Shown here: positions 56,824-64,000 of the stretch, piece after piece | How positions within the stretch are numbered: position 1 is the stretch's first letter | Layout: the number at the start of each line of letters is the position of its first letter | DNA from: Arthrobacter oryzae | Lineage (GTDB): Bacteria > Actinomycetota > Actinomycetes > Actinomycetales > Micrococcaceae | Direction: 5' to 3' | Length of the DNA: 64,000 nucleotides | Assembly: GCF_030812315.1 (NCBI RefSeq) | Contig: NZ_JAUSSM010000003.1 | Coordinates: 124,001 to 188,000 of the forward strand | Notes under the pieces: model-generated | What the model saw: the letters and a program-made list of their open reading frames with translations, nothing else | What the model was told of the DNA's origin: nothing | Databases searched by the model: none | Program-made: the position numbers and the translations under genes

Positions 56824-58566
56824 ATGACAGTCACCGACGACTTCCGGGCCGCGAGGGACAGGCTGCTGGCCCTGCGCGAGGAGTACGGCCAGGCACGGAG
56901 TGAATTCCAGTGGCCCCGCTTTGACGAGTTCAACTTCGCCCTCGACTGGTTCGACCGGATCGCCGCGGACCCCGGCAAGGCCGCAAAGCCCGCCCTGGTC
57001 ATCGTGGAGCAGGACGGCAGCGCCACGCGGCGAACCTTCGCGGAGCTGTCCGAGCGCTCCAACCAGGTGGCCAACTGGCTCCGCAGCCAGGGGGTCCGCC
57101 GCGGCGACCGCATGATCATCATGCTGGGCAACCAGGTGGAGCTCTGGGAACTGATGCTGGCCGGCATTAAGCTGGGAATCGTCATGATTCCCACCACCAC
57201 CCTGATGGGCCCGGCGGACCTGACGGACCGGGTGGAGCGCGGTGAGGCGGGCTGGGCCGCCGTCGGAAGCTCCAACATCGGCAAGTTTGCCGACGTTCCG
57301 GGGAACTACAGACTGATCGAGATCGCCGACGGCGGCCCTGCCGCAGTTCCCGCCGCCGAACCGGCGGCCGGCGCCGCCCAGTACACAGAGGCAGCCGGCG
57401 CCCCGGGCGGCTTTACCCCGGACGCCCCCACCAAGGCGGACGAAACCCTGCTTCTCTATTTCACGTCCGGGACCACGTCCAGGGCCAAACTCGTGGAGCA
57501 CACGCACACCTCGTACCCCGTGGGCCACCTCTCCACCATGTTCTGGATCGGGCTGGAACCCGGGGACGTGCACCTCAACGTCGCCTCACCCGGTTGGGCC
57601 AAACACGCGTGGTCCAACGTGTTCACGCCCTGGATCGCCGAGGCCTGCGTCTTCATCTACAACTACAGCCGGTTCGACGCCAAGGCCCTCATGGAACAGA
57701 TGGACCGGGAGAGAGTGACCAGTTTCTGCGCCCCGCCCACCGTGTGGCGCATGCTCATCCAGGCCGATCTCACCGTCCTCAAGAACCCGCCCACCAAGGT
57801 GGTGTCCGCCGGGGAACCGCTCAACGCCGAGGTGATCGACCAAGTGCAGCGCGCCTGGGGCCAGACCATCCGCGACGGCTTCGGCCAGACCGAATCCACC
57901 GTGCAGATCGCCAACACCCCCGGCCAGCCGATCAAGATCGGCGCCATGGGCAAGCCGCTCCCCGGCTACGACGTGGTGCTGGTTGACCCCGCGACAGGGG
58001 AAGAGGCCGACGACGGCGAGCTTTGCCTCCGCCTGGACCCCCGTCCCGTGGGGCTGATGAAGGCGTACTACGGCGACGCCGAGAAGACCGCGGACGCCTT
58101 CCGGGACGGCTATTACCACACGGGTGACATGGCCAGCAGGGACGAGCGCGGCATCATCACCTACGTCGGCCGCGGCGATGACGTGTTCAAATCCTCCGAC
58201 TACCGCCTCTCGCCCTTCGAGCTGGAAAGCGTCCTGATCGAACACCCGGCGGTGGCTGAGGCCGCCGTCGTCCCCTCCCCCGATCCGCTCAAGCTGTCCG
58301 TGCCGAAGGCGTTTGTGGTCCTGGCCGCCGGGCACCAGCCCGGTCCCGAACTCGCGGAGGAAATCCTGCGGTACTGCCGCGAGCATCTGGCTCCGTTCAA
58401 ACGCATCCGGCGGCTCGAATTTGCGGACCTTCCGAAGACCATCTCCGGCAAGATCCGGCGTGTGGAACTCCGGCACAGCGAAGAGCTCCGGCACGGCAGC
58501 GGACCTTTGCCGGAGGGCCTGGGCATCGAGTACTCGGAGGCGGATTTCCCGGGTTTGAAAAGCTAG
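56824..58566 (+). CDS. Acyl-CoA synthetase (AMP-forming)
   Basis: 580 residues. P-loop Y-F-T-S-G-T-T-S-R-A-K-L at about residue 214, adenine motif G-F-G-Q-T-E-S-T at about 358, Y-H-T-G-D-M-A-S-R-D-E at about 433 and the C-terminal lysine in T-I-S-G-K-I-R-R at about 540. It activates a carboxylic acid with ATP and CoA; the set resembles medium-chain acyl-CoA ligases. It is divergent from the dehydrogenase and followed by a MarR regulator. Confidence 0.93.
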   Translation: MTVTDDFRAARDRLLALREEYGQARSEFQWPRFDEFNFALDWFDRIAADPGKAAKPALVIVEQDGSATRRTFAELSERSNQVANWLRSQGVRRGDRMIIMLGNQVELWELMLAGIKLGIVMIPTTTLMGPADLTDRVERGEAGWAAVGSSNIGKFADVPGNYRLIEIADGGPAAVPAAEPAAGAAQYTEAAGAPGGFTPDAPTKADETLLLYFTSGTTSRAKLVEHTHTSYPVGHLSTMFWIGLEPGDVHLNVASPGWAKHAWSNVFTPWIAEACVFIYNYSRFDAKALMEQMDRERVTSFCAPPTVWRMLIQADLTVLKNPPTKVVSAGEPLNAEVIDQVQRAWGQTIRDGFGQTESTVQIANTPGQPIKIGAMGKPLPGYDVVLVDPATGEEADDGELCLRLDPRPVGLMKAYYGDAEKTADAFRDGYYHTGDMASRDERGIITYVGRGDDVFKSSDYRLSPFELESVLIEHPAVAEAAVVPSPDPLKLSVPKAFVVLAAGHQPGPELAEEILRYCREHLAPFKRIRRLEFADLPKTISGKIRRVELRHSEELRHGSGPLPEGLGIEYSEADFPGLKS

Positions 58567-58596
58567 GCTGGAGCAACCCAAATGTCAGGAGGTGCC

Positions 58597-59103
58597 ATGG
58601 GAAACCCGCTCCCGCGCGATCCCATTGCCGACGCCCAGCGCAACTGGGAACGGCACGGCTGGGGTGACGTTGCCGCGCCGATGGCCGCCATCACGGCCAT
58701 CATGCGCACGCAGCAGATCCTGCTGGCCCGGATCGAGGGCGTCCTCAAGCCCTTCGGCCTGACCTTCGCCCGCTACGAACTCCTGGCGCTGCTGAGTTTC
58801 GCCCGCAGCGGCGCACTGCCCATGAACAAGGCGAGTGCGCTCCTGCAGGTCCATCCCACGTCGGTGACCAACGCCGTCGACCGCCTCCAGGACGCCGGCC
58901 TGGTGGTCCGCTCCCCGCATCCTACGGACGGCCGCACCACCCTGATCGAACTCACCGCCGAGGGACGCACCCTGGCCAAAACTGCGACGGCGGCACTCAA
59001 CTCCGAGGTGTTCGCCCAGTCCGGTTTCGCCAGCCAGGACGTGGACCAGCTGATCCGGATCCTGGGGAAATTCCGCCGGAACGCCGGCGACTTCGCCGAC
59101 TGA
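58597..59103 (+). CDS. MarR-family regulator
   Basis: 168 residues from the ATG at 58597, which has CAGGAGGT 5 bases upstream; an ATG 15 bases earlier lacks a site. wHTH: Y-E-L-L-A-L-L, A-S-A-L-L-Q-V-H-P-T-S-V-T-N-A-V-D-R-L, wing R-S-P-H-P-T-D-G-R-T-T-L. Follows the acyl-CoA synthetase by 30 bases and likely senses an acyl-CoA or aromatic acid and represses the divergent operons. Confidence 0.93.
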   Translation: MGNPLPRDPIADAQRNWERHGWGDVAAPMAAITAIMRTQQILLARIEGVLKPFGLTFARYELLALLSFARSGALPMNKASALLQVHPTSVTNAVDRLQDAGLVVRSPHPTDGRTTLIELTAEGRTLAKTATAALNSEVFAQSGFASQDVDQLIRILGKFRRNAGDFAD

Positions 59104-59185
59104 CCACCGTGTTGCCGCGAACAATGCAGCGGCCAGCCCTAGACTGCGGAGGACTGGACCTGAAGCTGGACCTGAGGAGAGCGCA

Positions 59186-59614
59186 ATGATTCCGGAAATC
59201 AACATCTGGGCCGTACTGCTGGCCACCCTTTCCAGCATGGTGGTGGGCTCGGTCTGGTACACCCCGAAAGTTTTCGGCAACTACTGGATGAAGGTCGCCA
59301 AAGTATCCCCCAGCGGCGAGGCGAAGGACGCGGTCAAGCCCATCCTGATCACGCTGGTGGTCAGCTTCGTGAGCGCCCTGGTGCTGGCCGGATCGGCCGC
59401 CCTCTCCCAGCACTTCTACGGCGGCAACTTCCTGGCCAACACGCTCATCACCGCCGTCATCCTCTGGGCCGGGTTCACCGCCGCCCGCTTCATTACGCAC
59501 GACGCCTTCGAGGGCCGCCCGGCGGGGCTAACCGTCCTGAATTGCGCGCACGAACTGGTCACCCTGGTGGTCATGGGCCTGATCATCGGGCTGTTCGGCA
59601 TCAGCGCGGCTTAG
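59186..59614 (+). CDS. DUF1761 membrane protein
   Basis: 142 residues, four helices. I-W-A-V-L-L-A-T-L-S-S-M-V-V-G-S-V-W-Y-T-P opens with the conserved W-Y-x-P motif of DUF1761, and F-E-G-R-P-A-G-L lies in the last loop. GAGGAGA precedes the ATG. Function unknown. Confidence 0.88.
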   Translation: MIPEINIWAVLLATLSSMVVGSVWYTPKVFGNYWMKVAKVSPSGEAKDAVKPILITLVVSFVSALVLAGSAALSQHFYGGNFLANTLITAVILWAGFTAARFITHDAFEGRPAGLTVLNCAHELVTLVVMGLIIGLFGISAA

Positions 59615-59770
59615 CTGCGCCTATCAGCGTCGTCATCAACTCCAACCTGAGGGCGGAGGAACTTGAGGACGCTCTCTCGGCGTATCGTGGCATAGTCACG
59701 GCTTAGCGTGGGCCGTCCCTGACGGCACGCTGCCGGGACCTGAAGCACGGGCAGCGAGGAGAGACCACGG

Positions 59771-60403
59771 ATGAAGTTTGACGAGTCGTTCTGGGATGAG
59801 CGCTACCGCCAGCACGGTTCGGTGTGGAGCCGCAACCCGAACCCGAACCTGCTGGCCGAGGCTGCCGGGCTCCGTCCGGGCTCGGCCCTGGACGTCGGCA
59901 GCGGCGAGGGCGCCGATGCCATCTGGCTGGCACGCCAAGGCTGGAGGGTGACGGCCGTGGACATCTCCTCGGTGGCGTTGGGGCGGGCAGCCGAAAGGGC
60001 GTCGCAGGATGCGGAGGCGGCCGGGCGGATCACCTGGGCCCACAATGACCTCACCGCATCGCCCCCGCCGGGGGGCACGTTCGACCTCGTATCCGCCCAG
60101 TTCATGCACCTGCCCCTGGCCCAGCGGACCGAGCTGTATCACCGGCTCGCGGCGTCGGTGGCCCCCGGCGGGACCCTCCTGATCGTGGGCCATCATCCCT
60201 CCGACCTTGAGGCCGGCATCCGCCGCCCCAGCGAGCCCGGTCTCCTCTTCACCCCGGAGGAAATTGCCGCCGGGCTGGATCCGGACGAGTGGGAAATCGA
60301 CGTCTGCGAAGCGCGCCGGCGCTCGGTGCCGGACGCTGACGGCGGCTCCGTCACCGTCACGGATTCAGTGCTCCGCGCCCACCGCCGGGCGCCGCGGCCT
60401 TAG
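59771..60403 (+). CDS. Class I SAM-dependent methyltransferase (TehB/thiopurine type)
   Basis: 210 residues. F-W-D-E-R-Y and N-P-N-L at the start, motif I A-L-D-V-G-S-G-E-G-A-D-A-I-W-L-A at about residue 40, then V-T-A-V-D-I-S-S. The F-W-D-x-R-Y start and G-x-G-E-G-A-D are typical of TehB-like methyltransferases that modify small toxic compounds. Ribosome site GAGGAGA. Confidence 0.9.
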   Translation: MKFDESFWDERYRQHGSVWSRNPNPNLLAEAAGLRPGSALDVGSGEGADAIWLARQGWRVTAVDISSVALGRAAERASQDAEAAGRITWAHNDLTASPPPGGTFDLVSAQFMHLPLAQRTELYHRLAASVAPGGTLLIVGHHPSDLEAGIRRPSEPGLLFTPEEIAAGLDPDEWEIDVCEARRRSVPDADGGSVTVTDSVLRAHRRAPRP

Positions 60404-60414
60404 GGCCGGACTCC

Positions 60415-61194
60415 TTAGCGGTGCTTGAATTCCGGCTGCCGCTTCTCCGTGAACGCGGCCATGCCTTCCTTCTGGTCCTCGGTGGCGAACAGCGAGTGGA
60501 AGATCCGCCGTTCGAAAAGCACGCCCTGCGCCAGGCCTGTTTCAAACGCGGCGTTGACCGCTTCCTTGGCAACCATCGCCACCGGCTTCGACTTGGAGGC
60601 GATCACCTCGGCAGCTTTGAGGGCCTCTTCCACGACATCAGCGGCGGGCACCACCCTGGACACCAGTCCGGCGCGTTCGGCCTCCTCGGCATCCATGAAC
60701 CGTCCGGTAAGGATCAGGTCCATGGCCTTGGACTTGCCCACGGCCCGGGTCAGACGCTGTGATCCGCCCATGCCCGGCAGGACGCCCAGGTTGATCTCCG
60801 GCTGCCCGAACTTGGCATTGTCCCCGGCGATGATGAAATCGCACATCATGGCCAGCTCGCAGCCGCCGCCCAGGGCGAAGCCGGAGACGGCCGCCACCAC
60901 GGGGATGCGCAGCCTGGTGAAGTCCTCCCAGCCGCGGAACCAGTCCGCGGCGTACATGTCCATGTAGCCCTGGGCGGCCATCTCCTTGATGTCCGCGCCG
61001 GCGGCAAACGCCTTGCCGGACCCGGTGACCACCACGGCGCCCACTTCGGGGTCCGCGTCCATGGCCGTGACGGCAGCCACGAGTTCATCCATGGTGGCTT
61101 TGTTCAGCGCATTCAGCGCTTCGGGCCGGTTCAGCGTCACCAGCCCCACGCGTCCGCGCCGCTCCACCAGAATGTTCCCGTACTGTTCCGTCAT
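60415..61194 (-). CDS. Enoyl-CoA hydratase
   Basis: 259 residues, the exact usual length. Oxyanion glycines A-A-G-A-D-I-K-E-M and [11 protein letters not shown] with catalytic Glu about residue 116; second catalytic Glu in [14 protein letters not shown]. It hydrates 2-enoyl-CoA. Last gene of the valine operon (41 bases after mmsB), where it can act on methacrylyl-CoA. Confidence 0.95.
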   Translation of the reverse strand: MTEQYGNILVERRGRVGLVTLNRPEALNALNKATMDELVAAVTAMDADPEVGAVVVTGSGKAFAAGADIKEMAAQGYMDMYAADWFRGWEDFTRLRIPVVAAVSGFALGGGCELAMMCDFIIAGDNAKFGQPEINLGVLPGMGGSQRLTRAVGKSKAMDLILTGRFMDAEEAERAGLVSRVVPAADVVEEALKAAEVIASKSKPVAMVAKEAVNAAFETGLAQGVLFERRIFHSLFATEDQKEGMAAFTEKRQPEFKHR

Positions 61195-61235
61195 GCCTGA
61201 CTCCTCACGTGGTTCTGCTTCGAATGCTGCTGCCT

Positions 61236-62195
61236 CTAGTGCGACGACTTGTCCCGGATGTCCGTGATGATGCCGGAGAAGTCACGGCCCGCGCCGCCCT
61301 CCGCCGCAAACGTATCGTAGATCTCCGATGCCAGCGGCCCCATCCGGGCGGCCACTCCGGTGCTCTGCAGCGCATTGAGGGCCAGCTTGAGGTCCTTCGC
61401 CATCAGTGCCCCGGCAAAGCCCGGCTGGTAGTCCCGGTTGGCCGGACTGGTGGGCACGGGTCCCGGGACCGGGCAGTTGGTGGTGAGCGCCCAGCACTGA
61501 CCCGACGCCGCGGACGCCACGTCGAACAGGGCCTGGTGCGTCAGCCCCAGCTTCTCGCCGAGCACAAACGCCTCGCTGACCGCGATCATCGAGACGCCCA
61601 GAATCAGGTTGTTGCAGACCTTGGCGGCCTGGCCAGCGCCGTGGGCGCCGCAGTGGACCACGCGCTTGCCCATCACTTCGAGCAGGGGCCGCACGGCTTC
61701 GAAGTCTTCGGGCAGGGCGCCCACCATGAATGTCAGGGTTCCGGCTTCGGCCCCCACCACGCCGCCGGAGACGGGAGCGTCCACTGCCCGGTGGCCGGCG
61801 GCCACGGCGAGCGCGGACGCCTCCCGTGCCTCGTCCACGTTGATGGTGGAGCAGTCCAGGAACATGGTGTCCGGCCCGGCAGCGTCCAGCAGCCCGGGCT
61901 GGCCGTCCTTTCCGCGGTAGGCGTCAAGGACGTGCTGGCCGCTGGGGAACATGGTGAGCACCACGTCGGCACCGGCAACAGCTTCGGCGGGCGTTGCCAC
62001 GGTGGGAATCCCGTGCTCCCGGGCCGCGTCCAGCGCTGCGGGCACAACGTCGAAACCCGCCACCGTGTACCCGGCCTTGACGAGGTTGACGGCCATGGGA
62101 CCGCCCATGTGCCCCAAGCCGAGGAACGCCACGTGCACTTTTCCTCCGGATTCTCCGGGTTCTGCTGTTTCAGGCATTGCGGGTGCTTCAGACAT
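61236..62195 (-). CDS. mmsB: 3-hydroxyisobutyrate dehydrogenase
   Basis: 319 residues from the ATG at 62195, overlapping the hydrolase stop by 8 bases. NAD motif [12 protein letters not shown]; substrate motif [11 protein letters not shown]; catalytic Lys in [11 protein letters not shown]. It oxidises 3-hydroxyisobutyrate to methylmalonate semialdehyde. A 17-residue polar leader precedes the Rossmann start. Confidence 0.95.
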   Translation of the reverse strand: MSEAPAMPETAEPGESGGKVHVAFLGLGHMGGPMAVNLVKAGYTVAGFDVVPAALDAAREHGIPTVATPAEAVAGADVVLTMFPSGQHVLDAYRGKDGQPGLLDAAGPDTMFLDCSTINVDEAREASALAVAAGHRAVDAPVSGGVVGAEAGTLTFMVGALPEDFEAVRPLLEVMGKRVVHCGAHGAGQAAKVCNNLILGVSMIAVSEAFVLGEKLGLTHQALFDVASAASGQCWALTTNCPVPGPVPTSPANRDYQPGFAGALMAKDLKLALNALQSTGVAARMGPLASEIYDTFAAEGGAGRDFSGIITDIRDKSSH

Positions 62196-63288
62196 TGTCG
62201 GCCTCCTTTGACTGCAGATTGAGCTCCCGCTCCCCCAGCGGCTCGAAGAACATCCCGACGTCGGCGGCGGAGACCTCGTGCAGGCTGGCGGGCTTCCACT
62301 GCGGGTTGCGGTCCTTGTCCACCACCTGCGCACGGATGCCTTCGCGGAAGTCCGGTCCCGCCAGGAACCGCAGGCCCACGCGGTACTCCTGCTCCAGGGC
62401 CTGCTCCAGGGTCAGGCCCTTGGCGCGGCGGAGCGATTCCAACGCCACTTTCACGGCGGTGGGAGACTTCGATTCGATGGCGTCGGCGGCGTCCGCGGGC
62501 CCGCCGGAAGCGCCTCCGTCAAAGGCGCGAAGCCGGCGGAGGATCTCCTCGGCGTCGTCACCGGGGTAGCAGGCGTCGATCCAGTGCCGTTGCCCGGCCA
62601 GCGCCGAAGCCGGCGGCTTTCCGGTGAAGCGTCCGACGGCGGCTTCCGCCGTTTCGGTTTCCAGCGCGGCCGCCAGCGCGGGCAGGCTTTCGGACGCCAC
62701 GAAGTGGTCCGCCAGGCCCAGGAAGAGGGCGTCCGCTCCGCTCAGGTGGGCGCCTGTGAGGGCCGCGTGGGTGCCCGCCTCCCCCGGCGAGCGGGACAGC
62801 AGCAGGGTGCCGCCGACGTCGGGCACAAATCCAATGGTGGTCTCCGGCATGCCCGTGCGGGTGCGTTCGGTGACCACACGCACGGAACCGTGCGCCGAGA
62901 TCCCCACGCCGCCGCCCAGCACCAGGCCGTCCATGAAGGCGACATACGGCTTGGGGTACCCGGCGATCAGCGCGTTGAGCTGGTACTCGGTGCGCCAGAA
63001 GTCCGCCGTGGAATCACCGCCGGTCAGCATGTCCTCGTAGATGGCCACGATGTCGCCGCCGGCGCACAGCCCCCGCTCTCCGGAGCCGCGCACCAATACG
63101 GTGGCCACGCCGTCGTCGTCCGCCCAGTCGGCGAGCCGCTCCAGCATGGCGGCGGCCATGCCGGCGGTGAGGGCGTTCACGGCCTTGGGCCGGTTCAGCG
63201 TGATGACGCCGAGGTGGCCGCGCCGCTCAAACAGCACGTCGTCAGTGGGGCTTGCTGTGTTCGTACCTGCGGTAGGTTCTGCGCTCAT
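62188..63288 (-). CDS. 3-hydroxyisobutyryl-CoA hydrolase
   Basis: 366 residues. Crotonase fold but with the hydrolase signature: G-L-C-A-G-G-D-I, G-G-G-V-G-I-S, then M-P-E-T-T-I-G-F-V-P-D-V-G-G with the catalytic Glu and Asp of HIBCH. Length 366 also fits HIBCH rather than hydratases. It releases 3-hydroxyisobutyrate, the substrate of the next gene product. Its ATG overlaps the mmsA stop by one base (TGATG). Confidence 0.93.
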   Translation of the reverse strand: MSAEPTAGTNTASPTDDVLFERRGHLGVITLNRPKAVNALTAGMAAAMLERLADWADDDGVATVLVRGSGERGLCAGGDIVAIYEDMLTGGDSTADFWRTEYQLNALIAGYPKPYVAFMDGLVLGGGVGISAHGSVRVVTERTRTGMPETTIGFVPDVGGTLLLSRSPGEAGTHAALTGAHLSGADALFLGLADHFVASESLPALAAALETETAEAAVGRFTGKPPASALAGQRHWIDACYPGDDAEEILRRLRAFDGGASGGPADAADAIESKSPTAVKVALESLRRAKGLTLEQALEQEYRVGLRFLAGPDFREGIRAQVVDKDRNPQWKPASLHEVSAADVGMFFEPLGERELNLQSKEADNV

Positions 63289-64000
63289 CAGCTGCCTTCC
63301 GGCATCACGTAGCTGGCGCCTTGGCGGATGCCGGAGGGCCAGCGGCTGGTCACGGTCTTGGTCTTGGTGTAGAAGCGGAACGCATCGGCGCCATGCTGGT
63401 TGAGGTCCCCGAAGCCGGAGGCCTTCCAGCCGCCGAACGTGTAGTAGGCGATCGGCACCGGGATGGGCACGTTGATGCCCACCATACCCACCTGCACGCG
63501 GCTGGCGAAGTCACGGGCGGCGTCGCCGTCGCGCGTGAAGATGGCCACTCCGTTGCCGAACTCGTGCTCGCTGCAGAGCCGGAGGGCTTCGTCGTAGTCG
63601 GCGGCGCGCAGCACGCTGAGCACCGGGCCGAAGATCTCCTCTTTGTAGATCTTCATGTCCTTGGTGACGTTGTCGAAGAGCGTGGGGCCCACCCAGAACC
63701 CGCCGTCGTAGCCGTCAACAGTGAGGCCGCGGCCGTCCGCCACGAGGGTTGCGCCCTCATCGACGCCCGACTGGATGTAACCTTCGATCCGTTCCTTGGC
63801 TGACGCCGCCACCACCGGCCCGAAGTCCGAATCCTTGTCCAGGCTGTGTCCCACCCTGAGGTGCTTCACGCGTTCCTCCAACTTGGAAACCAGGGCATTG
63901 GCGGTGTCCTTGCCCACGGGGACCGCCACGGAAATGGCCATGCAGCGTTCACCGGCGGATCCGTAGCCCGCGCCCATCAGCGCGTCCACGGCCATGTCCA
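63288..64000 (-). CDS. mmsA: Methylmalonate-semialdehyde dehydrogenase (CoA-acylating), 3' part
   Basis: The open frame runs to the right edge; about 236 residues are present. G-S-A-G-E-R-C-M-A-I-S carries the catalytic Cys; E-E-I-F-G-P-V-L-S-V-L-R, G-V-A-I-F-T-R-D-G-D-A-A-R and F-G-G-W-K-A-S-G-F-G-D follow in family order. It converts methylmalonate semialdehyde with CoA and NAD to propionyl-CoA, the last step of this pathway. The N-terminal half lies outside the window. Confidence 0.95.
   Translation of the reverse strand, partial: DMAVDALMGAGYGSAGERCMAISVAVPVGKDTANALVSKLEERVKHLRVGHSLDKDSDFGPVVAASAKERIEGYIQSGVDEGATLVADGRGLTVDGYDGGFWVGPTLFDNVTKDMKIYKEEIFGPVLSVLRAADYDEALRLCSEHEFGNGVAIFTRDGDAARDFASRVQVGMVGINVPIPVPIAYYTFGGWKASGFGDLNQHGADAFRFYTKTKTVTSRWPSGIRQGASYVMPEGS

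Noticed and set aside
56806..57573. Long antisense frames inside the synthetase and dehydrogenase genes
   Set aside because: These are typical mirror frames of high-GC coding sequence and lack their own start sites or motifs.
1..64000. CRISPR arrays, rRNA and tRNA genes, prophage structural genes
   Set aside because: I looked for regularly spaced repeats, conserved RNA motifs and phage gene order and found none.

Overview
The window is high-GC actinobacterial DNA. Gene content and style (actinobacterial CtaF, a valine-degradation operon, ChW/DUF1906 exoprotein, CU044_5270 protein with its ECF sigma factor, many small hypothetical proteins) point to an Arthrobacter/Pseudarthrobacter-type member of the Micrococcaceae. 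This is an inference from protein families; no rRNA or tRNA gene is present to confirm it.

Layout. 1-9.7 kb is orderly core-like sequence: the end of a thiolase gene, an ankyrin lipoprotein and a secreted GlcG/HbpS-like protein, a NarL-type two-component system, a zinc alcohol dehydrogenase, a membrane diguanylate cyclase, a rifampin-phosphotransferase-like enzyme and a cold-shock protein closed by a strong terminator. From about 9.7 to 42 kb lies a long accessory region. It starts at a broken serine recombinase and a Tn3-like end, and is full of small hypothetical genes, lipoproteins, VOC proteins, methyltransferases, decayed genes and insertion sequences. From about 42 kb onward the sequence becomes more regular: TetR/cupin, a PadR-ABC exporter operon, a HemA paralogue, a lone CtaF, an acyl-CoA dehydrogenase divergent from an acyl-CoA synthetase, and finally a minus-strand valine/isobutyrate operon (mmsA, 3-hydroxyisobutyryl-CoA hydrolase, mmsB, enoyl-CoA hydratase) that runs off the right edge.

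The most striking object is a complete IS110-family element (about 19942-21281) inserted inside another IS110-family transposase gene. The interrupted gene gives both junctions to the base, with a TC core dinucleotide at each end. The 276-nt leader of the inner element contains, in the order and polarity known for IS110 bridge RNAs, two segments matching the left and right sides of the insertion target and two matching the element's own ends. This is a candidate bridge RNA whose programmed target can be read off and checked against the actual insertion site.

A second theme is a family of about 95-bp intergenic repeats (13.9, 15.3, 18.0 and 18.8 kb, plus a half-copy at 23.55 kb). Each has a 5' stem-loop with compensatory changes and a conserved 3' box; they separate small cassette-like gene groups, and one abuts a truncated resolvase. 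Nearby, a small gene resembling the coiled-coil part of GyrA/ParC is cut by a short inverted-repeat element with a 5-bp target duplication, and that element was in turn invaded by an IS30-family insertion sequence. Several accessory genes carry single-base frameshifts or an in-frame stop, so either this region is decaying or the assembly has indels; read depth would decide.
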